DNA of 64,000 bases from an uncultured Alphaproteobacteria bacterium (GTDB lineage: Bacteria; Pseudomonadota; Alphaproteobacteria; RF32; CAG-239): assembly GCA_934254675.1 (NCBI GenBank), contig CAKQLP010000001.1, forward strand, positions 124,001-188,000, given 5' to 3'. Under the pieces are notes generated by a model. The model was given only the letters and a program-made list of their open reading frames with translations, was not told the origin of the DNA and did no database searches. Of the stretch, positions 8,706 to 18,652 are shown in pieces; the stretch's first letter is position 1; each line of letters starts with the position of its first letter. The position numbers and the translations under genes are program-made.

Positions 8706-9344
8706 ATGAAAAAAATAATATTAAGTTTGGTTGCCGTTTGTTTTATGTCTGCCTGCGCAACAGACCCTTATACCGGTGAAAGCAAAGTGGCAAAAACCGC
8801 GTGGGGAACAGGTATCGGCGCGGCGGCTGGTGCTGGTATCGGAGCTTTAATTGGTGGCAAAGAAGGCGCGCTGATCGGTGCCGGTATCGGTGGAGCAACC
8901 GGCGCGGCTACCGGTGGTTATATGGATATTCAAGCCAGTAAATTACGCCAAAAATTAACCGGAACCGGCGTTCAGGTTGCGCGTGACGGCGATAATATTC
9001 GTTTGATTATGCCGAACAGCATTACGTTCAACACCAATGAATCCATTATAAAGACTTCGGCTAACAATGTTTTGGATTCGGTTGCTTTGGTGGCAAAAGA
9101 ATATAACAAAACCAGATTGCAAATTGTTGGCTATACCGATAGTACCGGTAATGATAAAATAAACCAGCCGTTGTCCGAGCGTCGGGCTGCCGCTGTGGCC
9201 AACTATTTGGCTTTGCGCGGTGTGCAAGGCAGTCGTATAAGTTCATATGGTGCCGGCGCGGCTAACCCGATTGCCTCTAACGCCACGGAAGAGGGAAAAG
9301 CGCAAAATCGCCGTGTTGAAATAACATTGATTAATGCTCAATAA
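8706..9344 (+). CDS. OmpA-family lipoprotein with glycine zipper
   Basis: 212 residues. ATG at 8706 follows AAGGAG directly. The lipobox is FMSAC at the end of a short signal peptide, so the protein is probably lipid-anchored. A glycine-zipper segment (GAGIGALIGGKEGALIGAG) follows, then a C-terminal OmpA peptidoglycan-binding domain with GYTDSTGNDKINQPLSERRA and NRRVEITL. The overall plan resembles E. coli YiaD. Family role: tethering the outer membrane to peptidoglycan. Confidence 0.9.
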   Translation: MKKIILSLVAVCFMSACATDPYTGESKVAKTAWGTGIGAAAGAGIGALIGGKEGALIGAGIGGATGAATGGYMDIQASKLRQKLTGTGVQVARDGDNIRLIMPNSITFNTNESIIKTSANNVLDSVALVAKEYNKTRLQIVGYTDSTGNDKINQPLSERRAAAVANYLALRGVQGSRISSYGAGAANPIASNATEEGKAQNRRVEITLINAQ

Positions 9345-9363
9345 AATAAAAAATAACAAAAAT

Positions 9364-9397
9364 AACCCGTCGTTATAAAAATGCGGCGGGTTTTGTT
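9364..9397 (+). terminator. Terminator after the OmpA lipoprotein
   Basis: AACCCGTCG...GCGGCGGGTT hairpin followed by TTTTGTTATT. Confidence 0.75.
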
Positions 9398-9547
9398 ATT
9401 TAATCTTTGCTTTTATTTATAAAAGAAATCTCTATTTGGGAGAAAGTCTAAAATCGACAACACCGATAGAAATACAGCAAAAATGCCGTTTTACAATAAC
9501 CAATCAAGGAACTGCATTATTCGCTATTTCTTTAAAACCATATTAAA

Positions 9548-9573
9548 AAAGAACCCCGAAGGTTCTTTAAAAA
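9548..9573 (-). terminator. Terminator of infA
   Basis: AAAGAACC/GGTTCTTT stem read on the minus strand, followed by TTTTTTA. The stretch 9398-9547 to its left shows no gene or clear structure. Confidence 0.75.
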
Positions 9574-9574
9574 T

Positions 9575-9796
9575 TTAATCTTTATGGCGGAATGTAATGC
9601 GACCTTTGGTTAAATCATAAGGCGTCATTTCAATATCAACTTTGTCACCCACCATGACGCGAATACGGAATTTACGCATTTTACCAGCGGTATGAGCCAA
9701 AATTTCCACCCCATTTTCCAAGCGGACACGAAACATTGCATTAGGTAATTTTTCAATCACTTCGCCTGTCAATTCCAACAATTCTTCTTTACTCAT
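9575..9796 (-). CDS. infA: Translation initiation factor IF-1
   Basis: 73 residues, the usual length. An S1-like OB fold: GEVIEKLPNAMFRVRLENG, AHTAGKMRKFRIRV and GDKVDIEMTPYDLTKGRITF are all typical. IF-1 binds the ribosomal A site during initiation. ATG follows GAGG. The promoter can be read as TTGCAA, 17 nt, TATACC on the minus strand upstream. It has its own terminator. Confidence 0.98.
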   Translation of the reverse strand: MSKEELLELTGEVIEKLPNAMFRVRLENGVEILAHTAGKMRKFRIRVMVGDKVDIEMTPYDLTKGRITFRHKD

Positions 9797-9885
9797 TTAA
9801 ACCTCTTTATTTAATATTTGACAAAGGTATAACCATTTATTTGTCATTTTGCAAGTAATTTTGTCATTAATCCACGAAAAACACG

Positions 9886-12348
9886 TTATTTTTTAGCTGT
9901 GACAATTTTAATTGCTTCTTCTGCTGTCAAAGAACTTGGTGCATATCCTTTCGGAATGGCGTAATTATTTTTGCCACATTTTAGATACATGCCATAACGT
10001 CCTTTGTTCAGAGTAATGTTTTCTTTGGTTGTCGGATGTTGAGCCAGAACTGTTGGTTCCGGTTTGGCAACGGCATTTTTAAGTAATTCTTCCGCTCGTT
10101 CAGCGGTAATGTTAAAGATATTGTCTTCTCCGCTTAAAGATTTTGATTTTGTGCCTTGTTTAATATACTGTCCGAATTTACCGATATTCACTTCTATTCC
10201 ATTGCCTAAATCTCGTGGCAATGAAAGTAAAATCTGGGCTTGTTCTGCTGTTAATTCTTCGGGCTTTACAAATTTAGGCAAAGAGCAACGTTTTGGTTTT
10301 TCCGTATTTCCGGCGGCGTCACCCAATTGTACATAATAGCCGTAAGGTCCTTTGCGCAAATAAACATTTTGATTATTCATTTGGCATAAAATTTTATCTT
10401 CGCCGTTAGCTAATTTTTGTGCGCTGGCGTTGGCCGCTTCTTGTTCTTCTTCTTTTGTGTCGGTCAAAGGTTTTGTGTAAGAACATTCCGGATAGTTTGA
10501 ACAACCCAAAAACGCTCCGAACTTGCCAAATTTAATGCTTAAACGACCTTTGCCGCATTGCGGGCAAATCCGAGGATCTGAACCATCTTCCCGCGGTGGA
10601 AACAAGTGGGCAGAAAGAGCTTCGTCAACTTTATTAATCACCTCGGTCAGTTGCAATGGTTTAACTTCATCAATATTCTTGATAAACTTAGCCCAAAATC
10701 CGGCCAAAAGTTTTTTCCATTGCATGGCTCCGGCGGAAACATCATCTAAAAATTCTTCCATTTGCGCCGTAAAATCGTATTCCACGTATTTTTTGAAAAA
10801 GTTTTCCAAAAATACGGTTACAATGCGTCCGCGGTCTTCCGGAATAAAACGCAATTTTTCAACTTTGACATATTTGCGTTCTTGTAAAACAGCAATAATA
10901 TTTGCATAAGTAGATGGACGACCGATGCCAAGTTCTTCCAGCTTTTTTACTAAACTTGCTTCTGTAAATCTAGGAGGCGGGGTTGTAAAGTGTTGCGCCG
11001 GCTTTATTTCTTTCTTTTCGACGGCTTCACCTTTTTCAACATTTGGTAAAATTGTATTTTCATCATCGTCATCCGAATCATCTTTACTTTCCTGATAAAG
11101 TTTTAAAAAGCCGTCAAACTGAATAACTTGTCCGTTGGCGCGCAATAAAATTTTGCCATCAGCAGATTTTGCGTCAACAACCACTCTGTCCAAAATCGCC
11201 GGATTCATTTGGCAGGCAACCGTTCGTTTCCAAATCAACTCATAAAGTTTGTAAGCATCGCTGTCCAATTTCATTTCCATTTTTTTAGGTGTGTTCATCA
11301 CGTCGGACGGGCGTATGGCTTCGTGTGCTTCTTGGGCGTTTTTGGTTTTGTTTTTATATTCTTTAGCCGTTTTTGGCAAATAGCTTGCGCCAAAATATTT
11401 TTCAATAGCTTCGCGGCAGGCTTTTATGGCTTCTTTAGAAAGATTTACCGCGTCTGTACGCATATAAGTAATAATACCCGCTTCATAGAGTTTTTGCGCC
11501 ACTTGCATAGTTTTCTTTGCGGAAAAACGCAATTTGCGAGCTGCTTCCTGTTGCAGAGTGGATGTCGTAAACGGCGGTGCCGGATAACGGCTGGCTTTTT
11601 TCCGTTCAACATTAGATATTGAAAAATCTTGCGCTTCAATTTTTGCTTTGGCGTCTAACGCTTTTTCTTCACTGTTAAGTGTAAATTTATCTAGCTTTTT
11701 GCCGTCTAAATTTATGAGGTGTGTAAGCATTTCGGCTTTTTGTGCGGTTAATAAATCCACATCAATTGTCCAATATTCTTCCGCTTTAAACTTGTCAATT
11801 TCATTTTCTCGGTCACAGATTAAGCGTAAAGCAACCGATTGCACGCGTCCTGCCGATTTAGAGCCGGGAAGTTTGCGCCATAAAATCGGAGACAAATTAA
11901 ATCCAACCAAATAATCCAAGGCGCGGCGTGCCATATAGGCGCTGACCAAATCCTGATCTATTTCACGAGGATTTTCAATTCCTTCTTTAACGGCTGATTT
12001 TGTAATTTCGTGAAAAACAACGCGTTCAATTTTTTTACCGGTTAATTTTTTCTTTTCTTTTAATTCTTCCAAGATATGCCAAGCAATGGCTTCACCTTCT
12101 CTATCCGGGTCGGATGCGAGAATTAGCGTGTCGCAGTCTTTTAAGGCGGCAATAATATCATTTAGGTGTTTTTTGCCAACTGGACTAAATTCCCAAGTCA
12201 TGGCAAAATCATTGTCAGGGTCAACGGAACCGTCCTTGCTGGGCAAATCGCGGATATGACCGTAGCTTGCCAGAACTTTGTAATCCGAACCCAGATATTT
12301 GTTGATTGTTTTGGCTTTTGCCGGTGATTCTACAACAACTAATTTCAT
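9886..12348 (-). CDS. topA: DNA topoisomerase I
   Basis: 820 residues. The N-terminal Toprim domain has KLVVVESPAKAKTINKYLG and the acidic triad region ASDPDREGEAIAWH. The active-site tyrosine lies in ITYMRTDAVNLS. One intact four-Cys zinc motif is visible (CPQCGKGRLSIKFGKFGAFL, then GCSNYPEC), followed by zinc-ribbon-like repeats without cysteines, as in many alphaproteobacteria. It relaxes negative supercoils. It follows dprA closely (about 20 nt) in a plsY-dprA-topA run on the minus strand. Confidence 0.97.
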   Translation of the reverse strand: MKLVVVESPAKAKTINKYLGSDYKVLASYGHIRDLPSKDGSVDPDNDFAMTWEFSPVGKKHLNDIIAALKDCDTLILASDPDREGEAIAWHILEELKEKKKLTGKKIERVVFHEITKSAVKEGIENPREIDQDLVSAYMARRALDYLVGFNLSPILWRKLPGSKSAGRVQSVALRLICDRENEIDKFKAEEYWTIDVDLLTAQKAEMLTHLINLDGKKLDKFTLNSEEKALDAKAKIEAQDFSISNVERKKASRYPAPPFTTSTLQQEAARKLRFSAKKTMQVAQKLYEAGIITYMRTDAVNLSKEAIKACREAIEKYFGASYLPKTAKEYKNKTKNAQEAHEAIRPSDVMNTPKKMEMKLDSDAYKLYELIWKRTVACQMNPAILDRVVVDAKSADGKILLRANGQVIQFDGFLKLYQESKDDSDDDDENTILPNVEKGEAVEKKEIKPAQHFTTPPPRFTEASLVKKLEELGIGRPSTYANIIAVLQERKYVKVEKLRFIPEDRGRIVTVFLENFFKKYVEYDFTAQMEEFLDDVSAGAMQWKKLLAGFWAKFIKNIDEVKPLQLTEVINKVDEALSAHLFPPREDGSDPRICPQCGKGRLSIKFGKFGAFLGCSNYPECSYTKPLTDTKEEEQEAANASAQKLANGEDKILCQMNNQNVYLRKGPYGYYVQLGDAAGNTEKPKRCSLPKFVKPEELTAEQAQILLSLPRDLGNGIEVNIGKFGQYIKQGTKSKSLSGEDNIFNITAERAEELLKNAVAKPEPTVLAQHPTTKENITLNKGRYGMYLKCGKNNYAIPKGYAPSSLTAEEAIKIVTAKK

Positions 12349-12367
12349 TATTCTTACATCCTAAATA

Positions 12368-13489
12368 TTATTTTAATCGAGCGACGCGGTTACCGACTTG
12401 CCGTTCAATTTTTCCTACAAACTCCAAATCTAAGAGTTGCGAAAAGAAATCGGCCTGAGAAAGTCCGCTGGAACGCAATAATTCATCTATATCCACGCCT
12501 TCAAAAGTTATTAAATCTATCAGAGGTATTACTGTTTCTTTCTCCGGCAGAGATTCAGATGTTTTAATGTCAGAAATATTTACATGATTTTCAACTTTGT
12601 CAAGAGGCTTCAAGCTGAGTGTCATGTTTTTTAATGTTTTATTTTGGCTAAGGCTTAATGTATTGAGTATGTCATCGGCGGATTCCGTTAAAATAGCTCC
12701 GTCTTTGATAAGATGATTAGGACCTTGCGCACGATTTTCCAAAGGCGACCCCGGAACGGCAAAAATATCTTTTCCTTGTTCCAGAGCGCATTTTGCCGTA
12801 ATTAACGAGCCGGAATGTAGTCCGGCCTCCACAACCAAGGTTCCGGAAGTTAAAGCCGATATGATGCGGTTGCGGCGCGGAAAAGTAGAAATTTGCGCAG
12901 TTGTGCCAAAAGGAAGTTCAGAAATAATTAATCCTTGCTGTGCAATTTTTTGATAAAGTTCTTTGTTTTCCGGCGGATAAATTATATCCAAGCCGGTTCC
13001 CAAAACAGCAATGGTTGGACCAAGTTTGTTTTTAGCATATAAAGAACCTTTATGGGCTGAACTGTCAATACCTCGAGCCATGCCCGATACAACCAAAACA
13101 TCGTTTTCGGTTAAATCATAAGCGATTCGCGAGGCTATCTTCCGACCATTGATAGAAGCGTTACGCGCGCCGACAATGGCTATACTTGGCTCATAATTCA
13201 GCAACTCCGTATTACCCAGAGCGTATAAAATCGGTGGTGCGTCGTTAATTTGTTTTAGCGATGCGGGATATAAGTCATCATTGTATGTGATAATTTTGGC
13301 ACCAATTTTATTTGCTTTTTCAATCTCTTCTTTTGCTTTTTCTTTTGAACAGATTTTTTTCTTGGATGATAAAATTTTTAGAGCTTTTTCCACGTTGCCG
13401 TAAGTTTGCAAATATTTATAAAATGTAACAGGTCCGATACCTTCAGTCAGTAGAAGTTGCAAAATTTCTATAAGCTCTGTTTTTATCAC
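12368..13489 (-). CDS. dprA: DNA-processing protein DprA
   Basis: 373 residues from a GTG start only 3 nt after the plsY stop, so probably translationally coupled. The Rossmann-like DprA core is clear: SGMARGIDSSAHKG, GTGLDIIYPPENKELY, FPRRNRIISALTSGTLVVEA. The C-terminus (EGVDIDELLRSSGLSQADFF) is a winged-helix DprA_WH domain. DprA loads RecA onto incoming single-stranded DNA during natural transformation. comEC, recA and pilin-like genes also occur in this window, though not in one operon. Confidence 0.95.
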   Translation of the reverse strand: MIKTELIEILQLLLTEGIGPVTFYKYLQTYGNVEKALKILSSKKKICSKEKAKEEIEKANKIGAKIITYNDDLYPASLKQINDAPPILYALGNTELLNYEPSIAIVGARNASINGRKIASRIAYDLTENDVLVVSGMARGIDSSAHKGSLYAKNKLGPTIAVLGTGLDIIYPPENKELYQKIAQQGLIISELPFGTTAQISTFPRRNRIISALTSGTLVVEAGLHSGSLITAKCALEQGKDIFAVPGSPLENRAQGPNHLIKDGAILTESADDILNTLSLSQNKTLKNMTLSLKPLDKVENHVNISDIKTSESLPEKETVIPLIDLITFEGVDIDELLRSSGLSQADFFSQLLDLEFVGKIERQVGNRVARLK

Positions 13490-13492
13490 GTT

Positions 13493-14131
13493 CTAAGCCT
13501 TTTTCTTGAAGCTGATTTTGCTTTCTGTGCCGTTAAGTAAACGGGTAATGTTGGCATGATGACGAATAATAACCAATAAGGCTATAACTGTATAAAACAA
13601 AGCGTAAACTGTCGGGCACATAAAAAACGCAACAATCGGCATTGAAGCGGCGGCAGTTAATGCTGATAATGAAGAATAGCGGAAAGTGAAGGCCATAATC
13701 AACCACACGGCTAAAGCAATTAACGCGATAGGCCATTGCGTCATCAAGATAAACCCGAACGCCGAAGCAACGCCTTTTCCACCTTTAAATTTAAGCCAAA
13801 TCGGAAAGTTGTGGCCGATAACGCCAAAGGAGCCGGCAATAAGCGAGCCGACAACATTGAGTGTTGTTTCCATACCTGCAAAAGAGAATGTTGTGTCCGG
13901 CAAAAAATGATAAGCCGCAAAGGCCGCTAAACCGGCTTTAAACGCATCAAGTAAAACGGTCAGGAGTGCTAATAATTTGTTGCCTGTTCGCAAAACATTT
14001 GTGGCGCCGATGTTGCCTGAGCCGATTTTGCGAATATCTCCGTAACCGGCCATAAAACATAAAACCAAGCCGAACGGAATTGAGCCGGCAATATAGCCGC
14101 CGATGGCGCAGAGGGTTAAATCAAAATTCAT
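13493..14131 (-). CDS. plsY: Glycerol-3-phosphate acyltransferase PlsY
   Basis: 212 residues from the ATG at 14131, chosen because AAGGAG stands just upstream and the protein then has the family's normal length. The open frame runs further to 14479, but that part overlaps the pyrH promoter. GSGNIGATNVLRTGNK and FKGGKGVASAFG are the conserved PlsY loops. It is a polytopic inner-membrane enzyme making lysophosphatidic acid from acyl-phosphate and glycerol-3-phosphate, the first step of phospholipid synthesis. Confidence 0.95.
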   Translation of the reverse strand: MNFDLTLCAIGGYIAGSIPFGLVLCFMAGYGDIRKIGSGNIGATNVLRTGNKLLALLTVLLDAFKAGLAAFAAYHFLPDTTFSFAGMETTLNVVGSLIAGSFGVIGHNFPIWLKFKGGKGVASAFGFILMTQWPIALIALAVWLIMAFTFRYSSLSALTAAASMPIVAFFMCPTVYALFYTVIALLVIIRHHANITRLLNGTESKISFKKKA

Positions 14132-14297
14132 TATTATTCTCCTTGAAGTCTGAAAATTAAATCTATCAATAGCAGAAAACATGAAATTTTCAACTAAATT
14201 TTCTTGCTTTAAAAAATTCTGCTGAAAACATGTAAAATGTTGATGACAATGACGGCAAAATGAATAACATACAATCAGATTAGTGTAAGGTGAAAAG

Positions 14298-15008
14298 ATG
14301 AAACCTGTATTTAAAAGAATTTTGCTGAAGCTTTCAGGCGAAGGTTTGATGGGCGATAAGGGGTTTGGTGTTGATGCTGAAATCGCCGCGTCATTGGCGC
14401 AGGAAATTGCTACGGTGCGCGAACTGGGTGTGCAAGTGTGTTTGGTTATCGGCGGTGGAAACTTTTTCCGCGGTGCCAAAAATGCAAGCGAAGGGATGGA
14501 TAGAAGTGTTGCGGATCAAGTCGGAATGATGGCGACATTGATGAATGCTTTGGTTATGAAGACGGCTTTAGAAAGAGCAGGGTGTCCGGTTGAAATATAT
14601 TCCGGATTGGTAATGCCTCAGGTTTGTGAAACATACAGTTTTAGAGAAGCAACAAAGTCTTTGTCAAAAGGCAATGTTGTTATTTTCTCTGCTGGTACGG
14701 GTAATCCGTACTTTACGACGGATTCCGGAGCGGCTTTGCGGGCGGCGGAAATGCATTGTGACGTGATTATGAAGGCAACGCAGGTTGATGGCGTTTATGA
14801 TTCTGACCCTCGAACAAATCCAAATGCTCGGCGTTATGATGAAATTAGTTTTGCTGAAGTTGAAGATAAAAAACTTAAAGTTATGGATATGACGGCAATC
14901 ACAATGGCGGCAGAGAATAATATTCCAATTATGGTGTTTGCTCAAAAAGGCGAAAATTCTATTGTTTCGGCCGTGTGTGGTCAGGCTAAATGTACAATTA
15001 TTAAATAA
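14298..15008 (+). CDS. pyrH: UMP kinase
   Basis: 236 residues, amino-acid-kinase fold. RILLKLSGEGLMGDKGFGVD at the N-terminus, VIGGGNFFRG for nucleotide binding, and GTGNPYFTTDSGAALRAAEM are all typical of bacterial PyrH, which makes UDP from UMP. ATG at 14298 follows AAGGTG. It is the first gene of the run pyrH-frr-uppS-cdsA-rseP-bamA-lpxD-fabZ. Confidence 0.98.
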   Translation: MKPVFKRILLKLSGEGLMGDKGFGVDAEIAASLAQEIATVRELGVQVCLVIGGGNFFRGAKNASEGMDRSVADQVGMMATLMNALVMKTALERAGCPVEIYSGLVMPQVCETYSFREATKSLSKGNVVIFSAGTGNPYFTTDSGAALRAAEMHCDVIMKATQVDGVYDSDPRTNPNARRYDEISFAEVEDKKLKVMDMTAITMAAENNIPIMVFAQKGENSIVSAVCGQAKCTIIK

Positions 15009-15025
15009 AAAAATAAGGGGGTAAA

Positions 15026-15589
15026 ATGTCTGAATTTGAAAAAATAAAAATGGAAACATTGAATAGAATGGAAAAAAGCTTAGAAGCCTTAAAAACTGAT
15101 TTTGCAGGGTTGCGCGCCGGTCGGGCGCATGCGAGTTTGTTGGACGGCATTTTGGTGGAAGCTTATGGTAATATGACGCCGATTAGCCAAGTGGGTACTG
15201 TCAGCGTGCCTGATGCGCGCACGTTATCTGTTAGTGTGTGGGATAAAGGAATGGCTAAAAATGTTGAAAAGGCATTGCGTGAAAGTGATTTGGGACTAAA
15301 CCCAATGTCTGACGGGCAATTAATTCGTATTCCTATTCCGCCGTTGAGTGAAGAGCGTCGTAAAGAACTTGTGAAAATTTCTGGAAAATATGCTGAGCAA
15401 TGCAAAGTTGCTGTGCGCAATATTCGTCGAGATGCGATGGATGATGTTAAAAAATTGAAAAAAGATTCTCTTATTTCTGAGGATGAAGAAAAGAAATATA
15501 ATAATGATATTCAAAAGTGGACAGATGAAACAATTCGCAAAGTCGATGAACAAGTCGCTTTAAAAGAAAAAGATATTATGCAGGTATAG
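15026..15589 (+). CDS. frr: Ribosome recycling factor
   Basis: 187 residues, normal length. Conserved GLRAGRAHASLLDGILVEAYG and the PPLSEERRKELVKISGKYAE helix are present. With EF-G it splits post-termination ribosomes. It begins 17 nt after pyrH, with AAGGGGG before the ATG. Confidence 0.98.
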   Translation: MSEFEKIKMETLNRMEKSLEALKTDFAGLRAGRAHASLLDGILVEAYGNMTPISQVGTVSVPDARTLSVSVWDKGMAKNVEKALRESDLGLNPMSDGQLIRIPIPPLSEERRKELVKISGKYAEQCKVAVRNIRRDAMDDVKKLKKDSLISEDEEKKYNNDIQKWTDETIRKVDEQVALKEKDIMQV

Positions 15590-15601
15590 GGTATAATTAA
15601 G

Positions 15602-16306
15602 GTGACTGTTGAAACTTTGCAGCATATAGCTTTTATTATGGATGGTAACCGACGTTGGGCTAAGAAACGCGGTTTGCCGGTGTTTATGGGACATAAAAAA
15701 GGAGCGGAAGTTCTGATAGATACTGCTAAGGCCGTTAAAAAACTCGGGGTTAAGTATATGACTGTATATGCTTTTTCTACCGAAAATTGGCAGCGTGAAA
15801 AGTCTGAGGTTGACGGACTGATGAATTTGCTCCGAAATTATTTGGATAATAGCTTTAAAGAATTAGAAGAAAATAATGTTAAGATTATTTTTATTGGAGA
15901 AAAAGAGCTTTTAGATGCGGATATCATTGCCAAAATGGCCAATATTGAAAATAAAACAGCGCAAAATGACGGACTTGTTCTTTGTGTTGCGTTGAGTTAT
16001 GGCGGGCGTCAAGAAATTGTCTCGGCTGCAAAAAAAGTTGCGGCGTTGGTTCAAAATGGTGATTTGTCATTGAGTGACATTGATGTGAAAACATTCTCAT
16101 CTTTGCTTTATACGGCAGGGATGCCTGATCCGGATTTGCTTGTCAGAACGAGCGGCGAATATCGTATTAGCAACTACTTGCTTTGGCAGATGGCCTATAC
16201 GGAAATGTATTTTTCCCAAATACTTTGGCCGGATTTTTCGGAAAATGAGTTGAAGAAAATTATAGAAGAATATGAAAAGAGGGAGAGAAGATATGGTAAG
16301 TCGTAA
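15602..16306 (+). CDS. uppS: Isoprenyl transferase (undecaprenyl diphosphate synthase)
   Basis: 234 residues, GTG start. HIAFIMDGNRRWAKKRGLPV holds the catalytic Asp, YAFSTENW is conserved, and the C-terminal region has PDLLVRTSGEYRISNYLLWQ. It makes the C55 lipid carrier for peptidoglycan and LPS. It lies 12 nt after frr and its end overlaps cdsA by 14 nt. Confidence 0.97.
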   Translation: MTVETLQHIAFIMDGNRRWAKKRGLPVFMGHKKGAEVLIDTAKAVKKLGVKYMTVYAFSTENWQREKSEVDGLMNLLRNYLDNSFKELEENNVKIIFIGEKELLDADIIAKMANIENKTAQNDGLVLCVALSYGGRQEIVSAAKKVAALVQNGDLSLSDIDVKTFSSLLYTAGMPDPDLLVRTSGEYRISNYLLWQMAYTEMYFSQILWPDFSENELKKIIEEYEKRERRYGKS

Positions 16307-17195
16307 ATTAGGAGCTATAACCAAAAGAGTGTTAGCTGCGATTGTTATGATTCCGATTGCTGTCGATGTGCTTTACATCGGGAGTCCTTATGTTGAAGTT
16401 TTGGCCGTGGTTGTCGGCGGATTGTTGGCATGGGAGTGGGCTAATTTGCTGTCAACGCAAAAATCGTCAGCGTATGTGACAGCTTATATGATGAGTTTGG
16501 CCGTGTCTTTATGGAGCTATAATTTTGCGGTCTTGTTTACAATGATGGCAATAACTTCAATGGTTGTTTGGTTGATTGCCGAAAAAGAAAAACATCGTTC
16601 TTTGGTGACGTTGGGCGTCCCTTATATTTCTGTGGGAATAGGGTCTTTAATCTGGATGTATCGCAGTTTTGATCCTAGCGAGGGGTACTATGATCCGCAA
16701 TATAATTATAGCTTTATGATGACCTTATGGTTCTTTTTAATGGTTTGGTGCATGGATATCGGCGGTTTGGTTGTCGGTTGCAATTTGCGTGGTCCAAAAC
16801 TCGCTCCAAAAATCAGTCCGAATAAAACATGGTCCGGTTTGTTTGGCGGTATCTTGCTTTCAATTTCTGTAAGTATAATTTTCATGTATGTTTGCACGGT
16901 AATAATGGATATTCCGTTTTACACCAATAACTTTAACCATATTTCATTTACATATTCGCCAATGCATATGCGTTATGTTTGGAATATTGACGGTCAGTTG
17001 CTGTATGCTGTTTTAGCCGGATTAATTGCTATACTGGCTCAAATAGGAGATTTAATAGAATCCGCAATTAAACGGAGTGTCGGCGTAAAGGATTCCAGTA
17101 AGCTTATTCCGGGACATGGCGGTGTTTTTGATAGAGTTGATGGCTTAATTTTTGCGGCGCCGTTTGTTTATTTGTTTTTTATGTATGTGCGCTAA
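16293..17195 (+). CDS. cdsA: Phosphatidate cytidylyltransferase
   Basis: 300 residues from the ATG at 16293, with GGGAGAGAAG just before it. An in-frame ATG at 16272 is possible but lacks a site. It is a multi-pass membrane protein. The CdsA signature is at the C-terminus: IGDLIESAIKRSVGVKDSSK then LIPGHGGVFDRVDGL. It makes CDP-diacylglycerol. In many alphaproteobacteria dxr follows here; in this window rseP follows directly. Confidence 0.96.
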   Translation: MVSRKLGAITKRVLAAIVMIPIAVDVLYIGSPYVEVLAVVVGGLLAWEWANLLSTQKSSAYVTAYMMSLAVSLWSYNFAVLFTMMAITSMVVWLIAEKEKHRSLVTLGVPYISVGIGSLIWMYRSFDPSEGYYDPQYNYSFMMTLWFFLMVWCMDIGGLVVGCNLRGPKLAPKISPNKTWSGLFGGILLSISVSIIFMYVCTVIMDIPFYTNNFNHISFTYSPMHMRYVWNIDGQLLYAVLAGLIAILAQIGDLIESAIKRSVGVKDSSKLIPGHGGVFDRVDGLIFAAPFVYLFFMYVR

Positions 17196-17206
17196 CGAGG
17201 TGAATA

Positions 17207-18637
17207 ATGGAAATTTTCTTAAATATTATATATTACATTGTTCCTTTTATTGTTTTATTAGGCGTGCTTGTCTTTGTGCATGAATTCGGACATTTTATCA
17301 TTGCTCGAAGCTTGGGTGTCGACGTTACGGATTTTTCTATTGGATTTGGTAAGGAGTTGTGGAACCATACCGATAAATATGGAACAAAATGGAAGGTTTG
17401 CGCCATACCGTTAGGCGGTTATTGTCAATTTTTAGGAGACGCCGACGCTTCTTCATCAACATCGGATAATGCGTCTGTTGCGAATTTGTCGGAAGATGAT
17501 AAAAAACGTGCTTTTCAAAATCAAAAAAATTGGAAAAAACTGGCAATTGTTATTGCCGGTCCCGCGTTTAACTATTTATTTGCTATTTTGGTGTTTATCG
17601 GTATTTTTTACAGCGTTGGTAAAATTATTTATCCTGCCATTGTCGGTGGTGTGATACAAGGGAAAGCTGCTGATATGGCCGGAATTAAAGCCGGTGATGT
17701 TATTAAAAGTATTAATGGTCATGAAACGCCTGATTTTCAAACAATTAGCAATGAAGTTTCTTTGTCCTCTGAAGATGATGTAAATATTGTCATTGAACGT
17801 CCATTGACAATTAAAGTCTCCGCTCAAGAAATTGAAATTCCTTTTATAAAAGGGCAAAATCGTAAAGAAAAAATTTTAGGTTTGACTTCTGAACCTGTTG
17901 AAAAAGATGAAAAAACCGGGGAAATTTTGCCTGCTCCGGCTGTTGTTGGCAATGTTATAACCGGAAGCGCCGCAGATGAAGCTGGATTTCAAAAAGGAGA
18001 TTTGTTGGATAGCATAAATGGAATAAAACTTAATGATTTTACTCAATTGAAAGAATATGTGTCTTCACATATTGATGATGAGTTTGAAGTTAAATTGCGT
18101 CGTCCCGTTAATGTTATGGCAACTCTGAAAGATACTGATTTTACAGATGAAAACGGAAAGAAAATTAAACGTCGTATGTTAGGAATCATGTCGGTTTCCG
18201 GTATTGAATTTGCTGGTAAAAAAATGGGTTTTGTTCAAGCTGTCAAAGAGGGATTTGGGGAAGCTTATGACATTACTCAGGCAACGTTGAGGGCTGTTGG
18301 TCAAATGATTATGGGACAACGTGGCGGCAGGGACGTTGGCGGCATTATTCGTATTGCTGAAATGTCCGGAGATGTTAGCAAGTCTGGCGGATTTATCGGT
18401 TTTATCTATTTTATGGCATTATTGTCAGTTAATTTGGGTTTGATAAACTTATTACCTATTCCTGTGTTGGATGGCGGTCATGTCCTAATCTTTTTATGTG
18501 AAATGGTAACTCGCCGAGAATTGAGTTTGCGTGTAAAGGATTACATCTTTAAGTTTGGTCTTTTAGTGATTTTAGCCATTATGGTTTTAGCAACATGGAA
18601 TGATGTGGTTCATTTGATTAATCGGTGGTTTGATTAA
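17207..18637 (+). CDS. rseP: Site-2 membrane metalloprotease RseP
   Basis: 476 residues, longer than most family members (370-450). The zinc site HEFGH is in VFVHEFGHFIIARSLG, and the second metal motif is in NLLPIPVLDGGHVL. Two PDZ-type regions are visible (MAGIKAGDVIKSINGHETPD and EAGFQKGDLLDSINGIKLND). It cleaves membrane-embedded anti-sigma factors or signal-peptide remnants. SD GAGGTGA precedes the ATG. It lies between cdsA and bamA as usual. Confidence 0.96.
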   Translation: MEIFLNIIYYIVPFIVLLGVLVFVHEFGHFIIARSLGVDVTDFSIGFGKELWNHTDKYGTKWKVCAIPLGGYCQFLGDADASSSTSDNASVANLSEDDKKRAFQNQKNWKKLAIVIAGPAFNYLFAILVFIGIFYSVGKIIYPAIVGGVIQGKAADMAGIKAGDVIKSINGHETPDFQTISNEVSLSSEDDVNIVIERPLTIKVSAQEIEIPFIKGQNRKEKILGLTSEPVEKDEKTGEILPAPAVVGNVITGSAADEAGFQKGDLLDSINGIKLNDFTQLKEYVSSHIDDEFEVKLRRPVNVMATLKDTDFTDENGKKIKRRMLGIMSVSGIEFAGKKMGFVQAVKEGFGEAYDITQATLRAVGQMIMGQRGGRDVGGIIRIAEMSGDVSKSGGFIGFIYFMALLSVNLGLINLLPIPVLDGGHVLIFLCEMVTRRELSLRVKDYIFKFGLLVILAIMVLATWNDVVHLINRWFD

Positions 18638-18652
18638 GGAGTAAAAATAAAA

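Noticed and set aside
10523..10909. 128-codon open frame opposite topA
   Set aside because: topA is complete and conserved on the other strand, so this is a shadow.
13493..14479. Long plsY frame of 328 residues
   Set aside because: The first 116 residues are not PlsY-like and overlap the pyrH promoter. AAGGAG before the ATG at 14131 gives a normal-length protein.
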